Part shown: positions 15,240-23,160 of the stretch, piece after piece | Layout of the letters: every line of letters begins with the position of its first letter | Position numbering within the stretch: the first letter of the stretch is position 1 | Assembly: GCF_014204535.1 (NCBI RefSeq) | Contig: NZ_JACHLR010000022.1 | Coordinates: 1 to 49,749, forward strand | DNA: 49,749 nt | Direction of reading: 5' to 3' | From: Novosphingobium chloroacetimidivorans | Lineage (GTDB): Bacteria > Pseudomonadota > Alphaproteobacteria > Sphingomonadales > Sphingomonadaceae | Position numbers and translations under genes: made by a program | The notes under the pieces: generated by a model | The model's database searches: none | Told to the model about the DNA's origin: nothing | Seen by the model: the letters and a program-made list of their open reading frames with translations, nothing else

Positions 15240-15775
15240 CCCAGGATACCCGGCCCAAGCAGGGTGAGGATCTTGACGTCGATGGCGAACCCCTCAACCC
15301 GCCAGCGTTCGACCGCGTTGCCGATTTGCGCCAGTGGCACGCGATGCACGGTGATGTCCTCGCTCTCCACGCCGCCGCCTTCGCCGACCTTCACCAGGTC
15401 ATGCGCCCGTAACAGGGTGAAGCTTTCGCTAACCATGCCGGGCGAGGAGAAGAACTCTCCGATCACTTCCATGCGGCCGGGGCGATAGCCCGTCTCCTCC
15501 TCCAGTTCGCGAGCCCCGGCGACAGCGACATCTTCGCCTCGATTGTCGTCGTGGTCGCCGACCAGACCGGCCGGCAGTTCCACGCAGCGACGCCCTAGCG
15601 GCACACGATACTGGTCGACGAGGATCACCTGGCCCTCGTCATCGATCGCCAGGATGACGGCGGCGCGGATGCCACGTGCCCGCCCGACGTATTCCCAACG
15701 GCCACGCCGACGCGTGGTGATGAACTTGCCCTGCCAGACGATCTCCTCGGGCGCGTCGGCGTCGTCGATGCTCAT
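15236..15775 (-). CDS. NUDIX hydrolase, ADP-ribose pyrophosphatase type
   Basis: A 179-residue NUDIX protein. The Nudix box reads GEDVAVAGARELEEETGY (about residues 79-96) with the REx2EE metal-binding Glu set intact. ELPAGLVGDH just before it and FFSSPGMVSESF after it are typical of ADP-sugar pyrophosphatases (NudF/ORF209 type). It probably hydrolyses ADP-ribose or a related nucleoside diphosphate sugar. Its ATG overlaps the TPM gene stop (ATGA) and its stop overlaps the short zinc-motif gene (CTGA), so all are co-translated. Confidence 0.9.
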   Translation of the reverse strand: MSIDDADAPEEIVWQGKFITTRRRGRWEYVGRARGIRAAVILAIDDEGQVILVDQYRVPLGRRCVELPAGLVGDHDDNRGEDVAVAGARELEEETGYRPGRMEVIGEFFSSPGMVSESFTLLRAHDLVKVGEGGGVESEDITVHRVPLAQIGNAVERWRVEGFAIDVKILTLLGPGILG

Positions 15776-16455
15776 ACTTCGATCAACCTGTCCGGCAATT
15801 CATTTACGTCATCAGGCAGCCGAGGCAGATGGCTGGCAAGCACCGCTCCGACTCTGTCGACCGCAGCGCAGATGCCACCTGCGACGTCGCCGCGACGCAC
15901 TTCGCTCAGCAGCGCTTCCAAGGCATCGGCCCAGACCTCTGCTTCGACCTTGGAGGCGATCGCGGCGTCGGCCAGGATCTCGGCGCGATGCTCTCGCATG
16001 GACAGGTAGATCAGGATGCCCGTGCGTCCGGAGGTGCGCTGTTCCGCGCCGACGCGAAAGGCCCGCAAGGCCCGATCGTGCACGCGCTTGGCCTTGATCG
16101 GCCCGGGGATCAGGAAGAAGCGCAAGGCCGGGATCAGCTGAAGCAGGACCATCGCGGCAAATTTCAGCGTCGCCACGATTGCGGCGAGGGTGAAGAGCTC
16201 GCGCGGTGTCCAGTCGTGTACCCAGCCGCCGGAAAACCACTCCGCCATGCCGATGTAGAAACCAGGCGCGATGGCCAGCGCCACGAGCGAGACGAGCGCG
16301 ACCAGCGCTGCCCAGGCGAGGGCGACATCGGAATAGCCATCTGAACGGTCGGCCAGCACGGTGACGACTTCGCCAGCCGTGCTGCCTTCCGCATGGGCCA
16401 CGGCCTCGCTGATGCGCCGGTGATCGGCCTCGGAAAGATACGATGCCTGCTTCAT
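15772..16455 (-). CDS. TPM-domain membrane protein
   Basis: A 227-residue protein. The first 45 residues (LSEADHRRISEAVAHAEGST..GEVVTVLADRSD) begin a TPM/YgcG-like domain. Hydrophobic stretches near residues 48-70 and 95-120 follow, the second close to VLLQLIPALRFFLIPGPIK, and then the rest of the TPM domain to SHLPRLPDDVNELPD. I use ATG 16455, one base after the stop of the previous TPM gene; the longer open frame upstream overlaps that gene's glycine-rich end. Its partners are the adjacent secreted TPM protein and LemA. Such trios occur widely, but their molecular role is unclear. Confidence 0.82.
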   Translation of the reverse strand: MKQASYLSEADHRRISEAVAHAEGSTAGEVVTVLADRSDGYSDVALAWAALVALVSLVALAIAPGFYIGMAEWFSGGWVHDWTPRELFTLAAIVATLKFAAMVLLQLIPALRFFLIPGPIKAKRVHDRALRAFRVGAEQRTSGRTGILIYLSMREHRAEILADAAIASKVEAEVWADALEALLSEVRRGDVAGGICAAVDRVGAVLASHLPRLPDDVNELPDRLIEV

Positions 16456-16456
16456 C

Positions 16457-17236
16457 TCACCAGCTCCCGCTCGCGCCGCCGCCGCCGAAGCTGCCGCCGC
16501 CGCCCGAGAAACCACCGCCGCCGCCCAAGCCACCGCCGCCTCCGCCTCCGCCGAAGCCGCCGGGGATCCACACGATCGGTGCGCCCCATCCGCCGCGCCG
16601 CCGGCCGCCGTGGCCGAACATGGCGCGCAGGATGGGCAGCACGAAGAAGAACAGGATGAACAGCAGGAAGAAGATGGTGCCGATCGGAATGCCTTGGTCA
16701 CGCTGGCGGCTCTGCTGCACGGCCTGCGAGGCGATCTTCTGCGCCTGATCGGCAGGCAGGGTGAGCTGCTTGATGATCGCGTCGGCGCCGGCTTCAATTC
16801 CGCCGGGCATGTCGCCGGCCTTGAACTTGGGCAGGATATCGTTGTTGATGATCAGGAAGCCCATACCGTCGGGCAGGACACCTTCGAGGCCATAGCCCGT
16901 CTCGATGCGCAGCTTGCGTTCGTTCGGTGCCACGATCAGCAGCACGCCGTCGTTGTTCGCCTTCGTGCCGATGCCCCAGGCCCGGCCAAGCTGGTAGCCG
17001 TAGTCGGAGATCTCGTAGCCCTGGAGGCTCGGCAGGGTAGCGATGACGAACTGACGCCGCGACTGCTGCTCCAGCCCCTCCAGCTTCTGCGTCAGCCGCT
17101 GCTCGACATCGGGCGGCAGGATGTTCGCATCATCGACGACGCGGCCGGTCAGCTTGGGGAACTGAGGCTCGGCCCAAGCCGATGGCGCAAGCAGCGCGCC
17201 GATGCACAGCAGCAACGCGCCGAGAAGTGCTCTCAT
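16457..17236 (-). CDS. Secreted TPM-domain protein with glycine-rich tail (YgcG family)
   Basis: A 259-residue protein with a signal peptide (cleavage expected after SAWA, residue 22). A TPM domain follows (LTGRVVDDANILPP to about residue 155), then one membrane helix (GTIFFLLFILFFFVLPIL, about 185-202), and a tail of glycine runs with a final SGSW. This is the usual YgcG plan. It lies 24 bases downstream of lemA. TPM proteins are linked to membrane-protein quality control or phosphatase activity in plants, but the bacterial role is not settled. Confidence 0.87.
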   Translation of the reverse strand: MRALLGALLLCIGALLAPSAWAEPQFPKLTGRVVDDANILPPDVEQRLTQKLEGLEQQSRRQFVIATLPSLQGYEISDYGYQLGRAWGIGTKANNDGVLLIVAPNERKLRIETGYGLEGVLPDGMGFLIINNDILPKFKAGDMPGGIEAGADAIIKQLTLPADQAQKIASQAVQQSRQRDQGIPIGTIFFLLFILFFFVLPILRAMFGHGGRRRGGWGAPIVWIPGGFGGGGGGGGLGGGGGFSGGGGSFGGGGASGSW

Positions 17237-17260
17237 GTCAGGCGACCTATGCCGGCCGCC

Positions 17261-17884
17261 TTACAGCTTGCCTTCGAGGCTTGGCGCGACTTCGGCGCCC
17301 GGGGTCACGGCCTGGTAAGGAACCATCGGAGTAGCGCCACGCAGCTTCGCCCCGATCATCGACGGGAACGTGCGCACCTCTGTGTTATAGTCCTGCACCG
17401 CGGCGTTGTAGTCGCGAAGCGCCACGCGGACGCGGTTCTCCTGTCCTTCGACCTGGGTCTGCAGCATCTGGTAGTTCAGGATCGACTTCAAGTCGGGGTA
17501 CTGTTCGACGCTCACCAGGAGGCGGCCGAGGCTCTGCCCGAATTGCTCCTGCGCCTGCTGGAACTGCTGCATCTTGGCGGGATTGCTGAGGTCGCCGGCT
17601 TCGGGATTGATCTGTACGCTGGTCGCCTTGGCCCGCGCCTCGACCACGCCGGTCAAAATCGCCTTCTCCTGCTCGGCCGCGCCCTTGGCTACGGCGGCGA
17701 GATTGGGAACCAGGTTAGCGCGCTCCTGGAACACGGTCTGCACGTCGGCCCACTTGGCCTTGGCGGCCTCCTGCTTGGTCGGCACCGAGTTGAAGCCGCA
17801 AGCGGCCAGGCTCAGGGCAGCGACGGCCACCACGACCGCACGGATCGAACGCGTCATCGAGGTACGAGCAACGGACTGCGACAT
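17261..17884 (-). CDS. lemA: LemA family lipoprotein
   Basis: A 207-residue LemA-family protein. After a hydrophobic N-terminus it has a lipobox LSLAACG (Cys near residue 29). The long helical LemA domain follows, with VQTVFQERANLVPNLAAVAK, SVEQYPDLKSILNYQMLQ and VRVALRDYNAAVQDYN. I chose ATG 17884, which has AAGGGA upstream; ATG 17857 would give a shorter signal sequence. It heads the minus-strand operon with two TPM proteins, NUDIX and the short zinc-motif gene. LemA is thought to act in envelope stress or signalling, not enzymatically. Confidence 0.88.
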   Translation of the reverse strand: MSQSVARTSMTRSIRAVVVAVAALSLAACGFNSVPTKQEAAKAKWADVQTVFQERANLVPNLAAVAKGAAEQEKAILTGVVEARAKATSVQINPEAGDLSNPAKMQQFQQAQEQFGQSLGRLLVSVEQYPDLKSILNYQMLQTQVEGQENRVRVALRDYNAAVQDYNTEVRTFPSMIGAKLRGATPMVPYQAVTPGAEVAPSLEGKL

Positions 17885-18051
17885 CGAACAGGCATCCCTT
17901 GGTTGAAGGCCCGCGCGATGCGTGCCCCTCCTGGTGGAGTTAGATAGCGTGCGCCAGCCCGCACGCAAGCGCCGCTGCTCAAACCGTTGCGCTTGTCTTG
18001 CGCGCAAGAGTGCGGCACCGTGCGATGGTCGAACAGCCGAAGGGATGGCCC

Positions 18052-18531
18052 ATGACCCTCATGAACGAATTCAAGAAGTTCATTGCGCGCGGGAATGTCC
18101 TCGACCTGGCGGTCGGCGTGATCATCGGTGCGGCGTTCGGCAAGATTGTGACATCGCTGACCGAGAACGTGATCATGCCGGTGATTGGGTGGCTGTTCGG
18201 AGACATCGACTTTTCCAATTACTTCATTCGCTTGGGCGCGGTTCCTGCCACGTACAAGGGCAACCTCAGCGACTATGTCGCGCTCAAGGCGGCTGGCGTG
18301 CCGATGATCGGCTATGGCACCTTCATCACCCAGATCATCAACTTCCTGATCGTTGCCGCAGTGCTGTTCATGCTCCTGCGCTCGGTGAACCGGGTGATCG
18401 ACAAGCTGGAGCGCGAGAAGAAGCTAGCGGCCGACACGGCGAGCGAAAACGCAGTGGCGACGGACCCGCAACTCGATATCCTCAAGGAAATCCTGGTCGA
18501 ATTGAAGCGTCGCGACCTGCCGCAAGTCTGA
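18052..18531 (+). CDS. mscL: Large-conductance mechanosensitive channel
   Basis: A 159-residue MscL. The amphipathic N-terminus NEFKKFIARGNVLDLAVGVIIG, the first pore helix with AAFGKIVTSLTENVIMP, a periplasmic loop, the second membrane helix (TQIINFLIVAAVLFMLL) and a charged C-terminal bundle are all present. It opens under hypo-osmotic shock in the inner membrane. ATG 18052 has AAGGGA six bases upstream. It is divergent from lemA. Confidence 0.96.
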   Translation: MTLMNEFKKFIARGNVLDLAVGVIIGAAFGKIVTSLTENVIMPVIGWLFGDIDFSNYFIRLGAVPATYKGNLSDYVALKAAGVPMIGYGTFITQIINFLIVAAVLFMLLRSVNRVIDKLEREKKLAADTASENAVATDPQLDILKEILVELKRRDLPQV

Positions 18532-18577
18532 TCGCGCCATGAAGGCTTCACAATCCGCTGAGGCCGCCCTATATCGC

Positions 18578-18945
18578 TCTTTGCCGGTTTCGACCGGCTA
18601 TGGTGATAAATTGCGGCGTGCAATAGGCACAGCGGACCCGGGGGCGGTACCCGGCGGCTCCACCACTCCTCTCGTTTCGGCTTCGGTCGAGCGGGAGAAA
18701 TGACGGGGCCGAACTAGGATCGACGTGTGTTCAAAAGCGCTGTTTTTGCCCGGGCTGAGTAACCCGTTCAAGGCTCAAAACCCAATAAGTGCCAACGATA
18801 ACGAAGCACTTGCTCTCGCGGCGTAATTCTAGGGGCTAACGCCCTGAAGTTACAAAGTTAGAACACGGTCGGGCCCACCGGGTAACAGAAGGGATTCCAG
18901 CGGTACGGAGCGCACCGGGCAACAGAAGCGCTCCACCTTTCTGCA
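18578..18945 (+). ncRNA. ssrA: Two-piece (circularly permuted) tmRNA
   Basis: This locus occupies the 465-base gap between mscL and the small membrane gene. The acceptor piece comes first and ends CGGCTCC-ACCA (18655-18665). The coding piece starts GGGGCCG (18705-18711), which pairs with it to form a 7-bp acceptor stem holding the tmRNA hallmark G3-U70 wobble. The T stem is CCGGG/CCCGG with loop GGCGGTA (18643-18649), the unusual loop known in alphaproteobacteria. The tag reads GCC AAC GAT AAC GAA .. TAA at 18791-18826, giving ANDNEALALAA. The excised spacer is about 18666-18704. Two similar pseudoknot units lie at 18876-18890 and 18913-18927. Outer ends are approximate. It rescues stalled ribosomes with SmpB. 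Confidence 0.95.
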
Positions 18946-18996
18946 TCGAACCTGCCTATATCATGGGCATTGGCCGAGCTGGTGCGACCTCGCCGT

Positions 18997-19290
18997 TCAG
19001 GCCTGCTTGCGGTCGTCCAAGTCGATCGCAACGGTGGCCGAATTGTCGTTGACGGCCGGCCCTACCGCGGCGGCGAGCGTCTGTTCGTGGCGCAGGCAAT
19101 CGAGGATCTTCGCACCGGCCATGAACACCGCTCCGGTGCATGCCAAGAACAGCAGCTTGCCACCGATCCCGGGAAAGCGCGTGAGGTACACGCTGCCTCG
19201 CTCCACCGCGCCGAGCGCGAGACCGTAGATGATCAGGAACGCCTCCCACCGGGTCTTGATGACGAAAAGGCGTCCGATCTTGTTGAGCAT
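18997..19290 (-). CDS. Small conserved-type membrane protein, unknown function
   Basis: A 97-residue protein starting MLNKIGRLFVIKTRWEAF. It has two hydrophobic helices (about 17-32 and 46-66, the second LLFLACTGAVFMAGAKIL) and a soluble acidic C-terminus. ATG 19290 is preceded by GAGG six bases upstream; an ATG at 19314 is in frame but adds only a polar leader. The pattern resembles a short hypothetical protein common in sphingomonads as I remember it, without assigned function. It is divergent from malate synthase, and about 265 bases between them hold no other gene I can see. Confidence 0.75.
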   Translation of the reverse strand: MLNKIGRLFVIKTRWEAFLIIYGLALGAVERGSVYLTRFPGIGGKLLFLACTGAVFMAGAKILDCLRHEQTLAAAVGPAVNDNSATVAIDLDDRKQA

Positions 19291-19555
19291 CGCGGTCCTC
19301 ATATTCGGCAGCAACTTAGCAACGAGTGTGCCAAGCGACCGTTCCCGCCGCTCGCGTCGGTTAAGGCCGACTTACCTGTAACGGTTTCCGACAAGTTACG
19401 AACCCATCCTGTGCGGCGAAGCTCCGGCAAGTCGCTGCGCAGTTGCCAAGCCCTGGACCATGCGTCATAGCCCGCTGGTTCCTTCCCCAGGATAGCATCG
19501 GTGTTCCACAAGGCTGCCGCCTCTTGGCGCGCGGCGAGTATGGTTGCGAGGACGA

Positions 19556-21673
19556 ATGACGGACAGGATTGAGCGTAGCGGACTGCAGGTCGATGCCAAG
19601 CTGGCGCAGTTCATCGACATCGAGGTTCTGGGGCCGATCGGCAAGGATCCGCAGGCGTTCTGGTCCGGCTTTGCGGCTCTGGTGGCCGAGTTCGCCCCGC
19701 GCAATCGCGCGCTGCTCGCCAAACGCGACGAGCTGCAGGCGCAGATCGATGCCTGGCATGGCGAGCGTGCCGGCAAGCCGCTGGATCAGCGCGAATACCA
19801 GGCCTTCCTCAAGGGAATCGGCTACCTCGTTCCCGAGCCTGGCGACTTCCTCGTCACGACCGAGAAAGTCGATCCCGAAATCGCCGAGATGGCAGGCCCG
19901 CAGCTGGTGGTGCCGGTTCTCAATGCCCGTTTCCTCCTCAATGCCGCCAACGCGCGCTGGGGCAGCCTCTACGACGCTTACTACGGCACCGATGCACTCG
20001 ATGCCGAACCGGCGCGGGGCAAAGGCTATGATGCGGTGCGCGGCGCGGCCGTGATCGCAGCCGGGCGCGCGTTTCTCGACGAGGCCTTGCCGCTGGCGAG
20101 CGGATCGTGGGCCGATATCGAGGACGTGGCGACCGTCGAACTCGCCACGCCGGCGCAGTACCGCGGAACGACGGAGAAGGGCCGGCTCTATCGCAGCAAC
20201 GGCCTCGCCATCGAGATCGTGATCGATCGGGAGCACGCGGTCGGCAGCACGGACAAGGCAGGCATCGCCGACATCGTCCTCGAAGCCGCGCTCACCACCA
20301 TCGTGGACCTGGAAGATTCGATCGCCGCCGTCGACGCCGAGGACAAGTTGCTTGCCTATGCCAACTGGCTGGGCGTGATCCGTGGCGACCTGACCGACAC
20401 GTTCGAGAAGGGCGGGCAGACGATGACCCGCGCGCTTGCCGCCGACAAGACGCTCACCACGCTCGAAGGCGAGACGCTGTCGCTGCCTGGGCGCAGCCTC
20501 CTGTTCGTGCGCAACGTGGGTCACCTGATGACCAATCCGGCGATCCTGCTGCCCGACGGCTCGGAGATCCCCGAGGGCGTCATGGATGCGGTTATCACCA
20601 GTGCCATCTCGACGCAGGATGTGAGGGGGCTCGCCCGCTCCACCAACAGCCGGCAGGGCAGCATCTACGTCGTCAAGCCGAAGATGCACGGGCCTGAGGA
20701 ATGCGCCTTTACCAACGACTTGTTCGATGCGGTGGAGGATCTGCTCGAACTTCCGCGCCACACCGTCAAGGTCGGCGTCATGGACGAGGAGCGCCGCACT
20801 TCGGCAAACCTCGCCGCCTGCATCCATGCGGTGAAGGATCGTATCGTCTTCATCAACACCGGCTTCCTGGATCGGACCGGCGACGAGATCCACACCTCGA
20901 TGCGGGCCGGGCCGATGATCCGCAAGGGCGCGATCAAGGCCAGCGGCTGGATCCAGGCGTACGAGAAGCGCAACGTGGCGATCGGCCTCAAGCACGGGCT
21001 CTCGGGCAAGGCGCAGATCGGCAAGGGCATGTGGGCCGCACCCGATCGCATGGCGGCGATGATGGTGGAGAAGATCGGACATCCCAGGACCGGTGCCAAC
21101 ACCGCCTGGGTGCCGTCGCCGACCGCCGCGACGCTGCATGCCATGCACTACCACGAGGTCGACGTGTTCGGCGTCCAGGGCGAGAAGGCCGCCGAGACCA
21201 TCCCAGGGCTCGACGAACTGCTGGCGATCCCGCTTGCCGATGGCACCAACTGGTCGGAAGACGAAGTGCGCGAGGAACTCGACAACAATGCGCAGGGCCT
21301 GCTGGGCTACGTGGTGCGCTGGATCGATCAGGGCGTCGGCTGTTCCAAGGTGCCCGACATCAACGACATCGGCCTGATGGAAGATCGTGCCACGCTGCGC
21401 ATTTCCAGCCAGCACATGGCGAATTGGCTGCTGCATGGCGTCTGCAGCGAGGAGCAAGTCATGGACTCGCTCAAGCGCATGGCTGCCAAGGTGGACGCGC
21501 AGAACGCGGGCGATCCGCTCTACGAGCCTATGGCCGGCAACTGGGACCACTCGCTGGCCTTCAAGGCCGCGTGCGATCTCGTATTCAAGGGCGTCGAGCA
21601 GCCCAACGGCTATACGGAGCCGCTGCTGCATGCCTGGCGGCTCAAGAAGAAGGCGGCGCTGGTCGGCGCGTGA
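19556..21673 (+). CDS. glcB: Malate synthase G
   Basis: A 705-residue malate synthase G, close to the usual 720-730. Recognisable blocks are DLEDSIAAVDAEDK, SLPGRSLLFVRNVGHLMTNP (the active-site Arg strand), VKPKMHGPEE and VGVMDEERRTS. The C-terminal plug has NWLLHGVCSEEQV. It condenses glyoxylate with acetyl-CoA to malate, in the glyoxylate bypass or glycolate use. Isocitrate lyase is not nearby. I prefer ATG 19556 with GAGG upstream to the in-frame TTG at 19544. The gene stands alone, followed by a long hairpin. Confidence 0.96.
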   Translation: MTDRIERSGLQVDAKLAQFIDIEVLGPIGKDPQAFWSGFAALVAEFAPRNRALLAKRDELQAQIDAWHGERAGKPLDQREYQAFLKGIGYLVPEPGDFLVTTEKVDPEIAEMAGPQLVVPVLNARFLLNAANARWGSLYDAYYGTDALDAEPARGKGYDAVRGAAVIAAGRAFLDEALPLASGSWADIEDVATVELATPAQYRGTTEKGRLYRSNGLAIEIVIDREHAVGSTDKAGIADIVLEAALTTIVDLEDSIAAVDAEDKLLAYANWLGVIRGDLTDTFEKGGQTMTRALAADKTLTTLEGETLSLPGRSLLFVRNVGHLMTNPAILLPDGSEIPEGVMDAVITSAISTQDVRGLARSTNSRQGSIYVVKPKMHGPEECAFTNDLFDAVEDLLELPRHTVKVGVMDEERRTSANLAACIHAVKDRIVFINTGFLDRTGDEIHTSMRAGPMIRKGAIKASGWIQAYEKRNVAIGLKHGLSGKAQIGKGMWAAPDRMAAMMVEKIGHPRTGANTAWVPSPTAATLHAMHYHEVDVFGVQGEKAAETIPGLDELLAIPLADGTNWSEDEVREELDNNAQGLLGYVVRWIDQGVGCSKVPDINDIGLMEDRATLRISSQHMANWLLHGVCSEEQVMDSLKRMAAKVDAQNAGDPLYEPMAGNWDHSLAFKAACDLVFKGVEQPNGYTEPLLHAWRLKKKAALVGA

Positions 21674-21699
21674 GTCGTTAACCCGGCTCTAACCTTTGT

Positions 21700-21734
21700 C
21701 ACCCCATGCTGCGCCAAAGCCGCAGCATGGGGTG
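21700..21734. promoter_or_regulatory. Perfect 14-bp hairpin covering the PilZ gene ribosome binding site
   Basis: CACCCCATGCTGCG (21700-21713) pairs perfectly with CGCAGCATGGGGTG (21721-21734) across a 7-base loop. The 3' arm contains GGGGTG, which with the following AG gives the best Shine-Dalgarno match for the PilZ ATG at 21742. No T-run follows on either strand. It may terminate glcB transcription, gate PilZ translation, or both. Confidence 0.6.
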
Positions 21735-21741
21735 AGCTACC

Positions 21742-22116
21742 ATGATCTTTCACAGGCAAAGAGGCGATGAACGCACGCGCATCGCCGTCGAGGCGCGCAT
21801 GTGCATCGGCGAGTTCGAGTGCGAAGCGATGCTGCTCAATGCGTCTTCGCATGGGGTGCTCGCCGCCGTTGCCAAGCCGCCTGTGCGTGGCACTCGAGTC
21901 AGGCTGGTGGTCGGCGAGATGGAACTGGTCGGTCAGGTGCGTTGGCGCGGCAAGGATTGCTGCGGCATCGCTTTGCGCAATCCGATCAGCGTCTCGGACC
22001 TGCTGGATGGCCACGCGGTTCCCGTTGCTTTCATCCCCGAGCCGCGCGCGCTGCGGGGCTTGAGCGGCATGTTACGGGCGCTCGTGGGAGAACGAAGGGC
22101 GGTGCGCTTTAACTAG
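21742..22116 (+). CDS. PilZ-domain protein, putative c-di-GMP binding
   Basis: A 124-residue single-domain protein. The N-terminal RGDER (residues 7-11) gives the RxxxR and NASSHG (33-38) the N/DxSxxG of PilZ c-di-GMP-binding domains. The following beta strands (RVRLVVGEMELVGQVRWRG, CCGIALRNP) fit the barrel. The C-terminus is basic. No output domain is present, so it would act by contact with another protein. Translation may be limited by the upstream hairpin. Confidence 0.8.
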   Translation: MIFHRQRGDERTRIAVEARMCIGEFECEAMLLNASSHGVLAAVAKPPVRGTRVRLVVGEMELVGQVRWRGKDCCGIALRNPISVSDLLDGHAVPVAFIPEPRALRGLSGMLRALVGERRAVRFN

Positions 22117-22137
22117 GGTGCGTCCGGTGTTGCCTCA

Positions 22138-22277
22138 GAGCCTCCCCTGCAAGGGGAGGGGGACCGCTCACGAAGTGAGTGGTGGAGGGGTGTAACCCTC
22201 TCAGTTGTGCACTCCGCTGGCGGTGACACCCGTCCGTCAGCTGCTACGCGCCTGCCACCTCCCCTTAGAGGGGAGGA
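22138..22277. repeat. REP-like repeat, family D copy 2 with a further hairpin
   Basis: Read on the minus strand, this matches the element at 131-179. Stems are CTCCCCT-GCA-AGGGGAG (22142-22158) and CTCAC-GAA-GTGAG (22167-22179). A further hairpin, CCTCCCC/GGGGAGG, lies at about 22258-22276. It separates the convergent PilZ and rsmA genes and may serve as a two-way transcription stop. Confidence 0.7.
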
Positions 22278-22290
22278 TCGAGCCGCAGTT

Positions 22291-23112
22291 TCAGCTCAGC
22301 AGCCGGGCCACTGCTACGAATTCAGCGACACTCAGCGTCTCCGCGCGCCGCTGTGGATCGATGCCGAGCGTCTCCAGCGCCGCGATGGCGCCGCTTACGC
22401 CTTTGAGGCTCTGCCGCAGCATCTTGCGCCTTTGCCCGAACGCGGCTTCGGTCACGCGCTCGAGCACCCGCATCGACACGCCGTCGGGCGCTTCGGCAGG
22501 TTCGACATGGACGATCGCCGACATGACCTTGGGCGGGGGCGTGAAGGCACTGCGATGCACCTTCATCGCCAGCCTCGCCCGCGAGCGCCACTGCGCGAGC
22601 ACCGCAAGGCGACCGTATGCACCCGTGTCCGGCTCGGCGACGATGCGGCGGGCGACTTCCTCCTGGAACATCAACGTCAGGGACGACCATTGCGGCGGCC
22701 AGCTCTCTCCGGTGAGCCACCCGGTGAAAAGCGCCGTTCCGACGTTGTAAGGCAGGTTCGCGACGATCGCATAAGGCCCATCGAACAAGCTTGCCGGATC
22801 GATCTTCAGCGCGTCGCCCTGGATCACCGTCAGCTTGCCCGGAAATGCAGCTTCCACTTCGGCAAGGGCCGGCAGGCAGCGTCGGTCCATTTCGATGGCG
22901 GTGACTTGCGCGCCGGCGCGCAGCAGCGCGCGGGTAAGACCTCCAGGGCCCGGGCCGACCTCGAGCACCTGGTGACCATCGAGAGATCCGGGCACCGCGG
23001 CGATGCGGTCGAGCAATTGCTCGTCGAACAGGAAATTCTGACCGAGCGCCTTGCTGGCCGACAAGCCATGGCGCGCGATCACGTCGCGCAAGGGGGGGAG
23101 CTCGGGGTTCAC
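22291..23112 (-). CDS. rsmA: 16S rRNA dimethyladenosine transferase
   Basis: A 273-residue KsgA/RsmA methyltransferase. LGQNFLFD, the SAM-binding LEVGPGPGGLT, AIEMDRRC, the catalytic NLPYN and the C-terminal AFTPPPKV are all present. It dimethylates two adjacent adenines near the 3' end of 16S rRNA. It is the last gene of the lptD-surA-pdxA-rsmA run, 48 bases after pdxA. Confidence 0.96.
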   Translation of the reverse strand: MNPELPPLRDVIARHGLSASKALGQNFLFDEQLLDRIAAVPGSLDGHQVLEVGPGPGGLTRALLRAGAQVTAIEMDRRCLPALAEVEAAFPGKLTVIQGDALKIDPASLFDGPYAIVANLPYNVGTALFTGWLTGESWPPQWSSLTLMFQEEVARRIVAEPDTGAYGRLAVLAQWRSRARLAMKVHRSAFTPPPKVMSAIVHVEPAEAPDGVSMRVLERVTEAAFGQRRKMLRQSLKGVSGAIAALETLGIDPQRRAETLSVAEFVAVARLLS

Positions 23113-23160
23113 CGGGTCTCCCTAGGCCGCAGCGTCATGCAAAGTCGAGAGGGACGCAGA

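Noticed and set aside
16480..16570. Short GC-rich tandem repeat
   Set aside because: It encodes the glycine-rich tail of the TPM protein, usual for that family.
19361..21631. 756-codon open frame on the minus strand
   Set aside because: Antisense shadow of malate synthase G.
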